The notes: generated by a model not told the origin, from the sequence alone. A DNA stretch of 30,480 bases from Hyphococcus sp. (GCA_021604585.1 BQJG01000044.1:1-30480), one strand, 5' to 3'. Positions 13,566-21,556 are shown, counted from the stretch's first letter. A program made the numbers and translations.

Positions 13566-14913
13566 GGCGTTCATCCTCATACTCTACAGGTCCATCATTT
13601 GGTCTTTCTTTCACTTCAGTTTTGTGCTGACGGCCCTCGGTTGGCATCGCGTTGCGGATAAAAGCGACGGCTCGTTCCGCTAGTGCTGCGCGAGCGTCCT
13701 CTGCATAGTGGATGTAACGTTGCGACGTTGAGAGCTTGCGGTGACCGAGCGCCGCCATGATCTCGGCGGCCTGAGCGCCCTGCATCGCCATGTGAGTTGC
13801 GAGGGAATGGCGCAAACCATGAAGGCCGATTCCTTCAGGGAGTTTCGCTTCGGTCCGCACGACTCGCCAGTCTTTGGTGACATTGATGCATCCGGGCTCG
13901 CCTTTTCGGGAGACCGGATAAACGCGGCCCGCTGCGTCTTTGCGCATAGGCGGAAAGACCGGCCCGTCAGATCGGCAGCTTTGCTGGCACGATAGAATTG
14001 CGCGCGCCAGTTCAGGCAACCCGATGATGCGCGATTTCGCCGTCTTCTTCCCGGTCTTGTGCCGCTTGGAGGATTTAATGATGACGCCGCGCTGCAGGTC
14101 GATCTCACTCCATAGAAGTCCGGTGATTTCGCTGCGCCGTGCGCCAGTGAGGGCAATGAGCCGGAATATGTCAGCCACGGCTGGCCGGATGCGGCTTTCA
14201 CGCTCCATCGCGTCGAGGGTTTCGAACAGCTGCCGGTAATCCTCAGCATTGCGCATGACGATATCGCGCTCGCCGTCGCCGCCTTTGTCTATGTCGCGGG
14301 CGGGATTACTTTCGACCAGCCCCTCCTTTCCGGCCCAGGAATAGATTGCCGCGAGGATGCGCATGGATTGCCGCGCGGTTCCTTCGCCGCCGCGAACGAT
14401 GGAGCGCGCGCGCCAACCGGTTTTCACGTTTCTTGCCGTCTTTCCGGTAGTGATTTCCCGGCGGGTTTTTTTTACCTGCTCGGTAGTCAGCTTGCGGGCG
14501 AATTTCTTGCCGAGAAGGGGGCGCAGGTGGTTCTCGATTCTGCCTTTGTCTGTCTCGCGTGTGCTCTGAGCCTTTTCCTTGAAAGTCTCGCTTGCGAGAT
14601 AGGCGTCGAAGAGTTCCCCGACTGACATTTCCGCTTGTGCGACTTTTTTCTCCTCCAGGGGATCGCCGCCCTTGCGGACAGTTTCGGACATTTCCTGCGC
14701 GCGCTGGCGCGCCTGATCCGGCGTTAGAGACTCAACCTTTCCGATGGTGGCGCGCCGGCTTCGGCCTTCCACCGTCCTGTATTGGAAGACGAAGCTTTTC
14801 CGGCCGCTAGGGAACACCGAAAGCCCGAAGCCCCATGGTTTTTCGTCCCAGACATAATAGCGCTCAGCTTTTGTTTGGGAGGAGGCGATCAGGCTCTTGG
14901 TGATCCGGGGCAT
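13537..14913 (-). CDS. Tyrosine recombinase, tRNA-targeting integrase with N-terminal arm-binding domain
   Basis: Integrases of this class insert and excise elements at tRNA genes. The 458-residue product has a DUF4102-type arm DNA-binding domain (residues about 1-90, with WGFGLSVFPSGRKSFVFQYR), a core-binding SAM-like domain (about 97-205), and a catalytic domain. Catalytic residues are visible: R259 in TGARRSEI, H365 and R368 in GLHGLRHS, H391 in LGHRKLS and the nucleophile Y400 in TSQRYIHY. The C-terminus extends about 55 residues past the nucleophile. It is transcribed away from the att site at 15109-15153, and its start lies 195 bp from it, with GCTTACC repeats between. The 3' end overlaps the next gene. 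Confidence 0.94.
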   Translation of the reverse strand: MPRITKSLIASSQTKAERYYVWDEKPWGFGLSVFPSGRKSFVFQYRTVEGRSRRATIGKVESLTPDQARQRAQEMSETVRKGGDPLEEKKVAQAEMSVGELFDAYLASETFKEKAQSTRETDKGRIENHLRPLLGKKFARKLTTEQVKKTRREITTGKTARNVKTGWRARSIVRGGEGTARQSMRILAAIYSWAGKEGLVESNPARDIDKGGDGERDIVMRNAEDYRQLFETLDAMERESRIRPAVADIFRLIALTGARRSEITGLLWSEIDLQRGVIIKSSKRHKTGKKTAKSRIIGLPELARAILSCQQSCRSDGPVFPPMRKDAAGRVYPVSRKGEPGCINVTKDWRVVRTEAKLPEGIGLHGLRHSLATHMAMQGAQAAEIMAALGHRKLSTSQRYIHYAEDARAALAERAVAFIRNAMPTEGRQHKTEVKERPNDGPVEYEDERHAVLHFAVR

Positions 14914-14943
14914 TCACCGCTCGCTTTCGTTCGTTCCGGTTTT

Positions 14944-14977
14944 GCTTACCCAGACGCTGGGTAAGCGTATGGTAAGC
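14944..14977. repeat. GCTTACC repeats, candidate integrase arm sites or operator
   Basis: GCTTACCCA (14944-14952) and TGGGTAAGC (14958-14966) form a perfect 9-bp inverted repeat with a 5-nt spacer, and GGTAAGC recurs at 14971-14977. A further GCTTACC lies at 15096-15102 beside the tRNA fragment. Multiple copies in both orientations between the integrase start and the crossover region are what integrase arm sites look like; autorepression is an alternative. Confidence 0.6.
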
Positions 14978-15108
14978 AGGATCGCTCAAATCGAGACAGA
15001 TTGTAGCATTACCTCCGGACTGCGTCATCAATATAATGGCTTTATTTTCAGATATTTATCCAATTCCCGCAAGGTCAGGCAAACACGCGCAAATCGCTTA
15101 CCGCTGCA

Positions 15109-15153
15109 CTGTCACGCCGGAGGTCGCGGGTTCAAGTCCCGTCACTCGCGCCA
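15109..15153 (+). other. Attachment site: 3' half of tRNA-Asp(GTC), right end of the element
   Basis: The segment starts at the anticodon loop CTGTCAC (anticodon GTC at 15111-15113), continues through the anticodon 3' stem GCCGG, the variable loop, the T arm GCGGG-TTCAAGT-CCCGT (15126-15142), the acceptor strand CACTCGC (15143-15149), discriminator G and CCA (15151-15153). The preceding bases do not pair with the anticodon stem and contain no D arm or 5' acceptor strand (GCGAGTG expected), so the tRNA is truncated. This is the displaced 3' end left by integration into tRNA-Asp. Chromosomal genes begin beyond it. Confidence 0.85.
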
Positions 15154-15181
15154 TATATCTCCAGAAATTTGACCCTAAGTC

Positions 15182-15202
15182 GCCTCCACAAAGGCTTTTT
15201 TT
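15182..15202 (+). terminator. Short hairpin with T7 tail, probable former tRNA terminator
   Basis: GCCT (15182-15185) and AGGC (15192-15195) pair around a 6-nt loop and are followed by seven T (15196-15202), 29 bp after the tRNA-Asp CCA. The stem is short, but the T-run and place fit the original terminator of tRNA-Asp. Confidence 0.5.
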
Positions 15203-15330
15203 GCGGCAGGGCTTGCGGGAAATGCAATTATTTATCGTTAGATAACAATAAGTTGCGCACATATTGAGGCAACGCAAATCAAACTCCAGGCGCTGATATT
15301 TGCAGGATTCTGCGCTTGCTAAGACAGTCT

Positions 15331-15350
15331 ATATAAGGATATCTTTATAT
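15331..15350. promoter_or_regulatory. Near-perfect 20-bp dyad upstream of metF, candidate operator
   Basis: ATATAAGGATATCTTTATAT is symmetric around GATATC except for one base pair (18 of 20 bases). It lies 30 bp before the metF start in an AT-rich promoter region. ArsR-type regulators of methionine/S-adenosylhomocysteine metabolism are known to use short AT-rich dyads at metF/metH promoters; applying that here is inference, and no such regulator gene is adjacent. Confidence 0.5.
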
Positions 15351-15379
15351 CGTTATATTTTTGGCAAAGGCCGCCGAGC

Positions 15380-16243
15380 ATGAGCGAAATTCGCTATTCT
15401 TTTGAACTGTTTCCGCCCAAGACGCCCGACATGGAGGCGCGCCTGTGGGACAGCGTCGATCGGCTGTCGGCGCTCAATCCCGCTTTTGTCTCCGTTACCT
15501 ATGGCGCTGGCGGCTCGACCCGCGAGCGCACGCTCGGGATTGTCGAGAAGCTCGCGCAGACAACCAAGCTGAAGCCAGCCGGACATATCACCTGCGTTGG
15601 CGCCACGCGTGCGCAAGTGGACGATGTGCTCAAGCGATACTGGGCGGCGGGCGTGCGCAGCATTGTTGCGCTGCGCGGTGACGCGCCGGAGGGCGCAGGC
15701 GCGCCTTATACGCCGCACCCGGATGGTTACGCGTATGCATCCGACCTGATCGTAGGCGCGCGGGAAATTGGCGACTTTGAGATTTCCGTGGGTTGTTATC
15801 CCGAAGTGCATCCGGACGCGCCGAATTTGGACGCGGAAATTGAAAATCTGAAAAGGAAATTCGATGCGGGCGCGACGCGCGCCATCACGCAGTTTTTCTT
15901 TGAACCGGAACATTTTTTCCGTTTCGTGGATAAAGCGCGCGGGGCAGGGATTACGGCGCCAATTGTGCCCGGCATCATGTTGCAGTCAAATTTCAAGGGT
16001 CTTGTGCGCATGGCGAAGCTTTGCGACGCAGAGGTTCCGGCGAGAATCGCCGCGCTCTATGACGGGTTTGATGATGATGTGCAGACACGCGATCTGATTA
16101 CAGCGCAGCTTGTCGCTGAACACTGCAATCGATTGCGCGAAGGCGGCGTCTCCGATTTCCATTTCTACACCATGAACCGCGCGAGCCTTTCACTGGCGAC
16201 GTGCCGCCTGCTTGGCGTCGCAAAAGCGGCGGAGGCGGCGTAA
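15380..16243 (+). CDS. metF: 5,10-methylenetetrahydrofolate reductase
   Basis: This FAD-dependent cytosolic enzyme reduces methylene-tetrahydrofolate to methyl-tetrahydrofolate, the methyl donor for methionine synthase. The 287-residue product has normal bacterial length and the family hallmarks: YSFELFPPKT at the N-terminus (residues 6-15), FVSVTYGAGGSTRERT, HITCVGATR, IVALRGDAPEG, ISVGCYPEVHP, ITQFFFEPEHFFRFVDK and PIVPGIML, then FHFYTMNRA near the C-terminus. It is the first gene of the met operon; its TAA stop overlaps the ATG of the next gene by one base. It supplies substrate to the two methionine synthase proteins encoded next. Confidence 0.96.
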   Translation: MSEIRYSFELFPPKTPDMEARLWDSVDRLSALNPAFVSVTYGAGGSTRERTLGIVEKLAQTTKLKPAGHITCVGATRAQVDDVLKRYWAAGVRSIVALRGDAPEGAGAPYTPHPDGYAYASDLIVGAREIGDFEISVGCYPEVHPDAPNLDAEIENLKRKFDAGATRAITQFFFEPEHFFRFVDKARGAGITAPIVPGIMLQSNFKGLVRMAKLCDAEVPARIAALYDGFDDDVQTRDLITAQLVAEHCNRLREGGVSDFHFYTMNRASLSLATCRLLGVAKAAEAA

Positions 16244-17307
16244 TGAGCAGGACAGATCGAATTGCTGCGCTAAAAGAAACAGCAAAAAAGCGCATCCTTA
16301 TCCTTGACGGCGCGTGGGGCGCCATGATCCAGCGCAAAGGCTTGACCGAAGCGGATTATCGCGGCGACAGGTTTGCGGATCATCCGGGGCAGATGAAGGG
16401 CAATAACGACATATTATGCCTGACGCGGCCTGACATTATCAGCGAACTGCACGAAGAATATTATTCCGTTGGCGCGGATATTTCCGAGACCAACACATTT
16501 TCCTCGACGGTGATTGCTCAAGCCGATTACGAGCTTGGCGCCGATGATGTGATTGCGATCAATCGCAAAGGCGCGCGCCTGGCGCGCGCCGCTGCTGATA
16601 AGTGGACCGCAAAGACGCCAGACAAGCCGCGCTTTGTCGCGGGCTCCATAGGGCCGCTGAACAAGATGCTTTCCATGTCGTCCGATGTAAACGACCCCGG
16701 CGCGCGTAGCGTCACCTTTGACGAAGTCTATGACGCCTATCGGATGCAAATTGAGGCGCTGAACGAAGGCGGCGTCGACCTCTATCTGATCGAGACGATC
16801 ACTGACACGTTGAACTGCAAGGCTGCATTGAAAGCCATTAAAGACCTAGAGGGTGAAGGTCTGGAACCATTGCCAATCTGGATTTCCGGCACGATCACAG
16901 ACCGTTCGGGGCGAACCTTGTCAGGCCAAACCGTCGAAGCGTTCTGGAACTCCGTGCGTCACGCAAAGCCGTTTGCGGTTGGACTCAACTGCGCGCTCGG
17001 CGCTGATCTGATGCGCCCGCATATTGCATCCCTTTCGCGCGTCGCTGATACGCTGATCGCCGCTTATCCGAATGCCGGCTTGCCGAATGCGTTTGGCGAG
17101 TATGATGAAACGCCGAAAACCACATCGGGCATGGTCGGAGAGTGGGCGCAAAGCGGTCTCGTGAATATTCTCGGCGGCTGTTGCGGCACCACGCCGGACC
17201 ATATCGCCGCCATTGCGCGTGCAGTTGAAGACGCCGCGCCGCGCGACATACCGGAGCGTCCGCGCGCCATGCAGCTTTCCGGCCTTGAACCATTTAAAAT
17301 CGCCTGA
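16243..17307 (+). CDS. metH: Methionine synthase, homocysteine-binding subunit (split MetH, N-terminal part)
   Basis: The 354-residue protein corresponds to the first module of cobalamin-dependent methionine synthase, which binds homocysteine through zinc. It has LDGAWGAMIQ near the N-terminus, NTFSSTVIAQADY, and the three zinc-ligand cysteines C250 (GLNCALG) and C313/C314 (GGCCGTTPDHI). It ends after the homocysteine domain, and the pterin, B12 and activation modules are in the next gene, five bases downstream. ATG 16243 overlaps the metF stop (TAATG) with GGAGG upstream; a longer frame from 16201 would start inside metF. Both halves appear intact, so this is a true two-protein enzyme and not a frameshift. 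Confidence 0.93.
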   Translation: MSRTDRIAALKETAKKRILILDGAWGAMIQRKGLTEADYRGDRFADHPGQMKGNNDILCLTRPDIISELHEEYYSVGADISETNTFSSTVIAQADYELGADDVIAINRKGARLARAAADKWTAKTPDKPRFVAGSIGPLNKMLSMSSDVNDPGARSVTFDEVYDAYRMQIEALNEGGVDLYLIETITDTLNCKAALKAIKDLEGEGLEPLPIWISGTITDRSGRTLSGQTVEAFWNSVRHAKPFAVGLNCALGADLMRPHIASLSRVADTLIAAYPNAGLPNAFGEYDETPKTTSGMVGEWAQSGLVNILGGCCGTTPDHIAAIARAVEDAAPRDIPERPRAMQLSGLEPFKIA

Positions 17308-17312
17308 ATGTT

Positions 17313-19955
17313 ATGACCAAACAGACCGCTACTTTCGTCAATATTGGCGAACGAACCAACATCACCGGCTCTGCCGTATTTCGGAAGATGATCGCCGAGG
17401 ATCGCTATAGCGATGCGGTGGAAGTTGCGCGTCAGCAGGTTGAAAACGGCGCACAGATTATCGACGTCAATATGGACGAAGGCATGCTAGACGGCGTTGC
17501 CGCCATGCGCACCTTTCTCAATTTGATTGCCGCCGAACCTGACATCGCTCGCGTGCCGATTATGATCGACTCCTCCAAATGGGAGGTGATCGAGGCGGGC
17601 CTTAAGTGCGTTCAGGGAAAGGCCATTGTGAACTCGATCTCGCTAAAGGAAGGCGAAGAACCGTTCCTGAAGCAGGCGCGGACGATTTTGTCTTACGGCG
17701 CCGCAACCGTCGTGATGGCCTTTGACGAGAAGGGCCAGGCGGAAACGGCAGACGAAAAAGTCCGCATCTGCCAGCGCGCCTATGATCTGTTGACCAAAGA
17801 AGTCGGTTTTCCGCCCGAAGACATCATCTTCGATCCGAATATTTTCGCCATAGCGACCGGCATAGAAGAACATAATGATTACGCGGTCGCTTTCATCGAA
17901 GCGGCAGGGCGCATTCGCAAAGCGATGCCGGGCGTGCATGTTTCTGGCGGACTTTCAAACGTATCCTTCTCATTTCGCGGTAACGAACCTGTGCGCCGCG
18001 CCATGCATTCGGTATTTTTGTATCACGCGATCAAGGCCGGGTTGAACATGGCCATCGTCAATGCCGGCCAACTCGACATTTACGATGACATTGAGCCGGA
18101 GCTGCGCGAACGGGTTGAGGATGTCATCCTCAATCGCCGCGAGGATGCAACGGAACGCTTGCTCGACATTGCGGAACGCTATCGCGGCCAAAAAGGCGAC
18201 GTGCAAAAGAAGGATCTTTCCTGGCGTGAAAAGCCTGTCAATGAACGGCTTAGTCATTCGCTGGTGCATGGCGTCAACGAATTTATAATTGAAGACACCG
18301 AAGAAGCACGGCTTCAAGCAGAACGCCCGCTGCATGTGATCGAAGGCCCGTTGATGGACGGAATGAGTGTTGTCGGCGATCTCTTCGGCGACGGCAAAAT
18401 GTTCCTGCCGCAAGTGGTGAAATCCGCTCGCGTGATGAAGCAGGCCGTCGCGCATCTGTTCCCCTATATGGAAGAAGAGAAAAAGCGCCTCGGTCTCATG
18501 GATAAATCCAATGGCAAAGTCGTCATGGCGACTGTCAAAGGCGACGTCCACGATATCGGCAAGAATATTGTCGGTGTTGTGCTTCAGTGCAACGGATATG
18601 AGGTCATTGACCTCGGCGTCATGGCGCCATGCGACACGATTCTTGACACCGCGGAAAAAGAGAACGCAGACATTATCGGTCTCTCCGGCCTTATCACGCC
18701 GTCGCTTGATGAAATGGTGTTTGTCGCAACGGAAATGCGCCGGCGCGGGATGACCAAGCCGCTGTTGATTGGCGGGGCGACCACTTCTCCCGCACACACC
18801 GCCGTAAAAATTGAGCCTGGTTATTCTGCGGCGCCCGTCATTCATGTGGCGGACGCAAGCCGCAGCGTCGGCGTTGTCTCTGCATTGATGTCGGATGAGG
18901 CGCGGCCGAAGCTCTGGGAGGAGACCAAAGAAAAATACGCCAAGATGCGCGCGGCCCGTGAAGGCGGGGGGCCAAAAGAGCGGCTGAGTTTGGCGGCGGC
19001 GCGCGAGGCGCGATTTAACCCCAATTGGGAGTTGCACAAGCCAGTAGCGCCGTCATTTACCGGCGCGAAAACGATCGGCGATGTCAGACTCGAAGACGTG
19101 CTCTCGTATATTGATTGGACGCCATTCTTTATGAGTTGGGATATGCCTGGGCGCTACCCGCAGATTCTAAAGGATGACAAGCGGGGAGAAGCGGCGCGTG
19201 GACTGTGGCGCGACGCGCAGGAAATGCTCGACAAGCTGGTTGCGGAGAAATGGCTGACACTGAAAGCAGCGGTCGGATTCTGGCCTGCCAATGCTGTCGG
19301 CGACGACATCGTCCTGTGGAAAGACGAAAAGCGCGATAGCGAGCTTTCAAAATTCTTCACCCTGCGCCAGCAGATCAAGAAAAAGGAGGGCGCCAATGTT
19401 GCTCTCTCCGACTTTGTTCGCTCAAAGGGCGAGGGCGCAGACTGGATTGGCGGTTTTTGCGTTACTGCCGGGCATGGAGAAGTTGAAAAATCGGAGGCGT
19501 TCAGGAAAGCCAACGATGATTATTCCTCAATCATGGTGAAGGCGCTCGCAGACCGGTTCGCGGAAGGGTTTGCCGAGTATCTGCATGCGCGCGTACGCCG
19601 TGAATATTGGGGCTATGCGCCGGATGAAAAATTTTCCGTCGAAGAGCTGGTCGAAGAGAAATACGCCGGCATACGCCCGGCGCCAGGTTATCCGTCGCAG
19701 CCGGACCATACGGAAAAGGAAGTCTTGTTCGAGTTGCTTGATGCGCCGAAGCGCGCTGGTGTCGAACTGACCTCTAGTTTCGCTATGACGCCGCCCGCAA
19801 GTGTTTCCGGTCTTTATTTTGCCCATCCGGACTCGCATTATTTTGCGCTTGGCCGCATCGCAAAAGACCAGGTCGAAGATTATGCACGCCGCAAGGGCTG
19901 GGACACAGACACTGCCGAACGGTGGCTCAGCCCAGTACTGAACTACGCCCGCTGA
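17313..19955 (+). CDS. metH: Methionine synthase, pterin/cobalamin/activation subunit (split MetH, C-terminal part)
   Basis: The 880-residue protein carries the remaining modules: a methyl-tetrahydrofolate-binding barrel (FVNIGERTNITGS at residues 8-20, then ENGAQIIDVNMDEGMLD), a cobalamin cap and binding domain with DVHDIG at 411-416 (H413 is the expected lower cobalt ligand), GLSGLITPSLDEM and GGATTS, and the S-adenosylmethionine-dependent reactivation domain (RPAPGYPSQPDHTEK, LTSSFAMTPPASVSGLYFAHP). It has only a weak ribosome site, and the five-base gap from the previous stop suggests coupling. Together with the 354-residue protein it makes methionine from homocysteine. Confidence 0.95.
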   Translation: MTKQTATFVNIGERTNITGSAVFRKMIAEDRYSDAVEVARQQVENGAQIIDVNMDEGMLDGVAAMRTFLNLIAAEPDIARVPIMIDSSKWEVIEAGLKCVQGKAIVNSISLKEGEEPFLKQARTILSYGAATVVMAFDEKGQAETADEKVRICQRAYDLLTKEVGFPPEDIIFDPNIFAIATGIEEHNDYAVAFIEAAGRIRKAMPGVHVSGGLSNVSFSFRGNEPVRRAMHSVFLYHAIKAGLNMAIVNAGQLDIYDDIEPELRERVEDVILNRREDATERLLDIAERYRGQKGDVQKKDLSWREKPVNERLSHSLVHGVNEFIIEDTEEARLQAERPLHVIEGPLMDGMSVVGDLFGDGKMFLPQVVKSARVMKQAVAHLFPYMEEEKKRLGLMDKSNGKVVMATVKGDVHDIGKNIVGVVLQCNGYEVIDLGVMAPCDTILDTAEKENADIIGLSGLITPSLDEMVFVATEMRRRGMTKPLLIGGATTSPAHTAVKIEPGYSAAPVIHVADASRSVGVVSALMSDEARPKLWEETKEKYAKMRAAREGGGPKERLSLAAAREARFNPNWELHKPVAPSFTGAKTIGDVRLEDVLSYIDWTPFFMSWDMPGRYPQILKDDKRGEAARGLWRDAQEMLDKLVAEKWLTLKAAVGFWPANAVGDDIVLWKDEKRDSELSKFFTLRQQIKKKEGANVALSDFVRSKGEGADWIGGFCVTAGHGEVEKSEAFRKANDDYSSIMVKALADRFAEGFAEYLHARVRREYWGYAPDEKFSVEELVEEKYAGIRPAPGYPSQPDHTEKEVLFELLDAPKRAGVELTSSFAMTPPASVSGLYFAHPDSHYFALGRIAKDQVEDYARRKGWDTDTAERWLSPVLNYAR

Positions 19956-20045
19956 CCGGTCGCCAGCAATTCCCTCTGGGCTGCAATCTCTGTAAGAGAG
20001 GGCAAACGGAAAATTTGGCCGCGTGTCGGCCTGGAGGAATTCACC
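19956..20045 (+). other. metH to PrnB-like spacer with an inverted repeat
   Basis: CCCTCT (19972-19977) and AGAGGG (19997-20002) form an inverted repeat in this 90-bp gap. There is no T tail, so it is a weak terminator or a leader structure. The gap is the largest in the metF-to-21221 group, so the last gene may have its own promoter. Confidence 0.3.
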
Positions 20046-21221
20046 ATGAGCGGTAATTCAGAACAATTCGAGCGATGGATTCGCACGTCCTTTGTTGAGA
20101 TGAACACCACCCTTGAAGAAAAGTATTTCGCTCAGGAACGCCGTGAAAATGTCGACGGCGTCGGCGACGCCATCAAGGCGCAAATCCGCGACGAAGGCCG
20201 CGAACATATCGTTGGTCTTGTTGAGGAAGGCAACACGGACGAAGGCTTCGAAAACGCCTTCGATCTTCTTGGCGATGTCGGGCTCTACATGGCGTCGCTG
20301 CGCCGGCACGAATTGAGCAATCCGGCGCGCGAAGAGAAGTCGCCCTTTCCCGAAGCGTCAGCGCTCTCGTTACATATCGCTGCTTCCGTCGGCATGGCGC
20401 CGCGCTTTTCAACGGCGCATCTGGCGATGCGCAATGCGGCGGTGAATGGACGGCAGAAAAGTTTTACCTCGCTCGATGACGAGTTTGTTTTCCTTGACTA
20501 CAATACGCGCGGCATTCTCGCCTTCATGCGCATCGCCGATGCGCTGACGCGCATTTTACCGCTCGGCGTGTCGCATCCCGTGACGGAGACTTTACTTGAA
20601 GACGCCGCAAACGGATTGAAGGACGTCATCAAGTACAATGACGCATTGTTTGAAAAGCTCGACACGGACCGGTTTTTCTATTCGGTCCGGCCCTATTACA
20701 AGCCTTATCGCGTCGGGCGTCAGGAATATCGCGGGGCCAATGCGGGCGATTTTTCCGGCATCAATGAAATCGATTTGCTGCTTGGTCTTTGCAACGCCAA
20801 CGACCCTTATTACGCACAGCTTTTGGTCGATAAAATGTTGTTTATGACGCCGGTGGATCAAGCGAGCCTGCGCGATTGTATGCGGCGGCGGAGTTTGCTA
20901 GCGCAGTTTTTGGATGAGGCGCACGCGTCTTCCAGGGAAGCCTGGTTCAAACGCAACGCCAGCGCATTTTTGGAAGTTTGCCGCTTGCATGGCGCCACAG
21001 CGGCGCAACATCACGACCAGCTCGTGAAATCATTTATCGAAAAACCATCAGCCGCGCTCGCCGAAGACAAGTTGGCGCAGGTGACTGCGAGCGGCCCGCC
21101 CTTGCCGGTTCTGCTGCGTTCGTTGGAAGTGCTGCGGGATATGCGCCTCGCCGCCAACCGCAAAGATATAAAAACCAGCTATGATAAAATTGAAACGCTG
21201 AAGCGGCTTGTCGCCGGCTAG
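20046..21221 (+). CDS. PrnB-like (DUF1864) family protein
   Basis: The 391-residue protein resembles the PrnB-like group, relatives of tryptophan/indoleamine dioxygenases; PrnB itself rearranges chlorotryptophan in pyrrolnitrin synthesis. The most telling segment is at residues about 209-260: FFYSVRPYYKPYRVGRQEY, RGANAGDFSGINEIDLLLGL, ANDPYYAQLLVDK. No pyrrolnitrin genes are nearby, so the substrate is unknown and PrnB activity should not be assumed. GGAGGAATTCACC gives a near-ideal ribosome site for ATG 20046. Its stop codon overlaps the stop of the convergent flagellar gene within CTAG. Assignment is from recalled family motifs. Confidence 0.7.
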   Translation: MSGNSEQFERWIRTSFVEMNTTLEEKYFAQERRENVDGVGDAIKAQIRDEGREHIVGLVEEGNTDEGFENAFDLLGDVGLYMASLRRHELSNPAREEKSPFPEASALSLHIAASVGMAPRFSTAHLAMRNAAVNGRQKSFTSLDDEFVFLDYNTRGILAFMRIADALTRILPLGVSHPVTETLLEDAANGLKDVIKYNDALFEKLDTDRFFYSVRPYYKPYRVGRQEYRGANAGDFSGINEIDLLLGLCNANDPYYAQLLVDKMLFMTPVDQASLRDCMRRRSLLAQFLDEAHASSREAWFKRNASAFLEVCRLHGATAAQHHDQLVKSFIEKPSAALAEDKLAQVTASGPPLPVLLRSLEVLRDMRLAANRKDIKTSYDKIETLKRLVAG

Positions 21222-21556
21222 TCTTCGTCCATGCCGTCAATGCGGATTTTTGAGGCAAGCGCCGCGCGGATTCGTTCGCGCTGCGCTTCGGTTCGCTTAT
21301 TTGCTTCCTTGCGCGCGGCGTCCAATTGCTTGGCCTTAATCGCCAGCGAGTCGAGATAGGCATAGGTGTTGATGAAGGCTGCGGGGTCCGATTCTTTCGC
21401 GTCTGCGATGTCCACGACCCGTTTCTGCAAGGCTTTGCGCTCTGCTTCGAGGCGGGACAGTTCCTCGTTCACGGCGGCGAGGCGGTGGCGCTCACGATCG
21501 AATTTCATCTCCGCGATTTTTTTGAGTTCCGCCAGTTGATCAGTTTGATCGGCCAT
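21218..21556 (-). CDS. Small coiled-coil protein at the end of the flagellar export operon, FliJ-like candidate
   Basis: The 112-residue protein is almost wholly charged heptad helix (KKIAEMKFDRERHRLAAVNEELSRLEAERKALQKR at about residues 10-45; LAIKAKQLDAARKEANKRTEAQRERIRAAL at about 70-99) with an acidic end (GMDED). ATG 21556 overlaps flhB by 17 bases; an upstream frame to 21643 would start inside flhB and is unlikely. FliJ is a short coiled-coil export chaperone partner of FliI, and no fliJ follows fliI in this window, so this gene is a reasonable substitute by shape and place. Sequence identity to FliJ is not visible by eye. Confidence 0.72.
   Translation of the reverse strand: MADQTDQLAELKKIAEMKFDRERHRLAAVNEELSRLEAERKALQKRVVDIADAKESDPAAFINTYAYLDSLAIKAKQLDAARKEANKRTEAQRERIRAALASKIRIDGMDED

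Noticed and set aside
15074..15153. Complete functional tRNA-Asp gene
   Set aside because: The D arm, 5' acceptor strand and 5' anticodon stem are missing; only the 3' half is present.
15203..15379. S-adenosylmethionine riboswitch in front of metF
   Set aside because: I cannot fold a known SAM riboswitch core in this leader; the clear feature is the AT-rich dyad, which suits a protein operator.
17970..19037. 355-residue minus-strand frame opposite metH
   Set aside because: Antisense to the conserved pterin and B12 domains; no family features.
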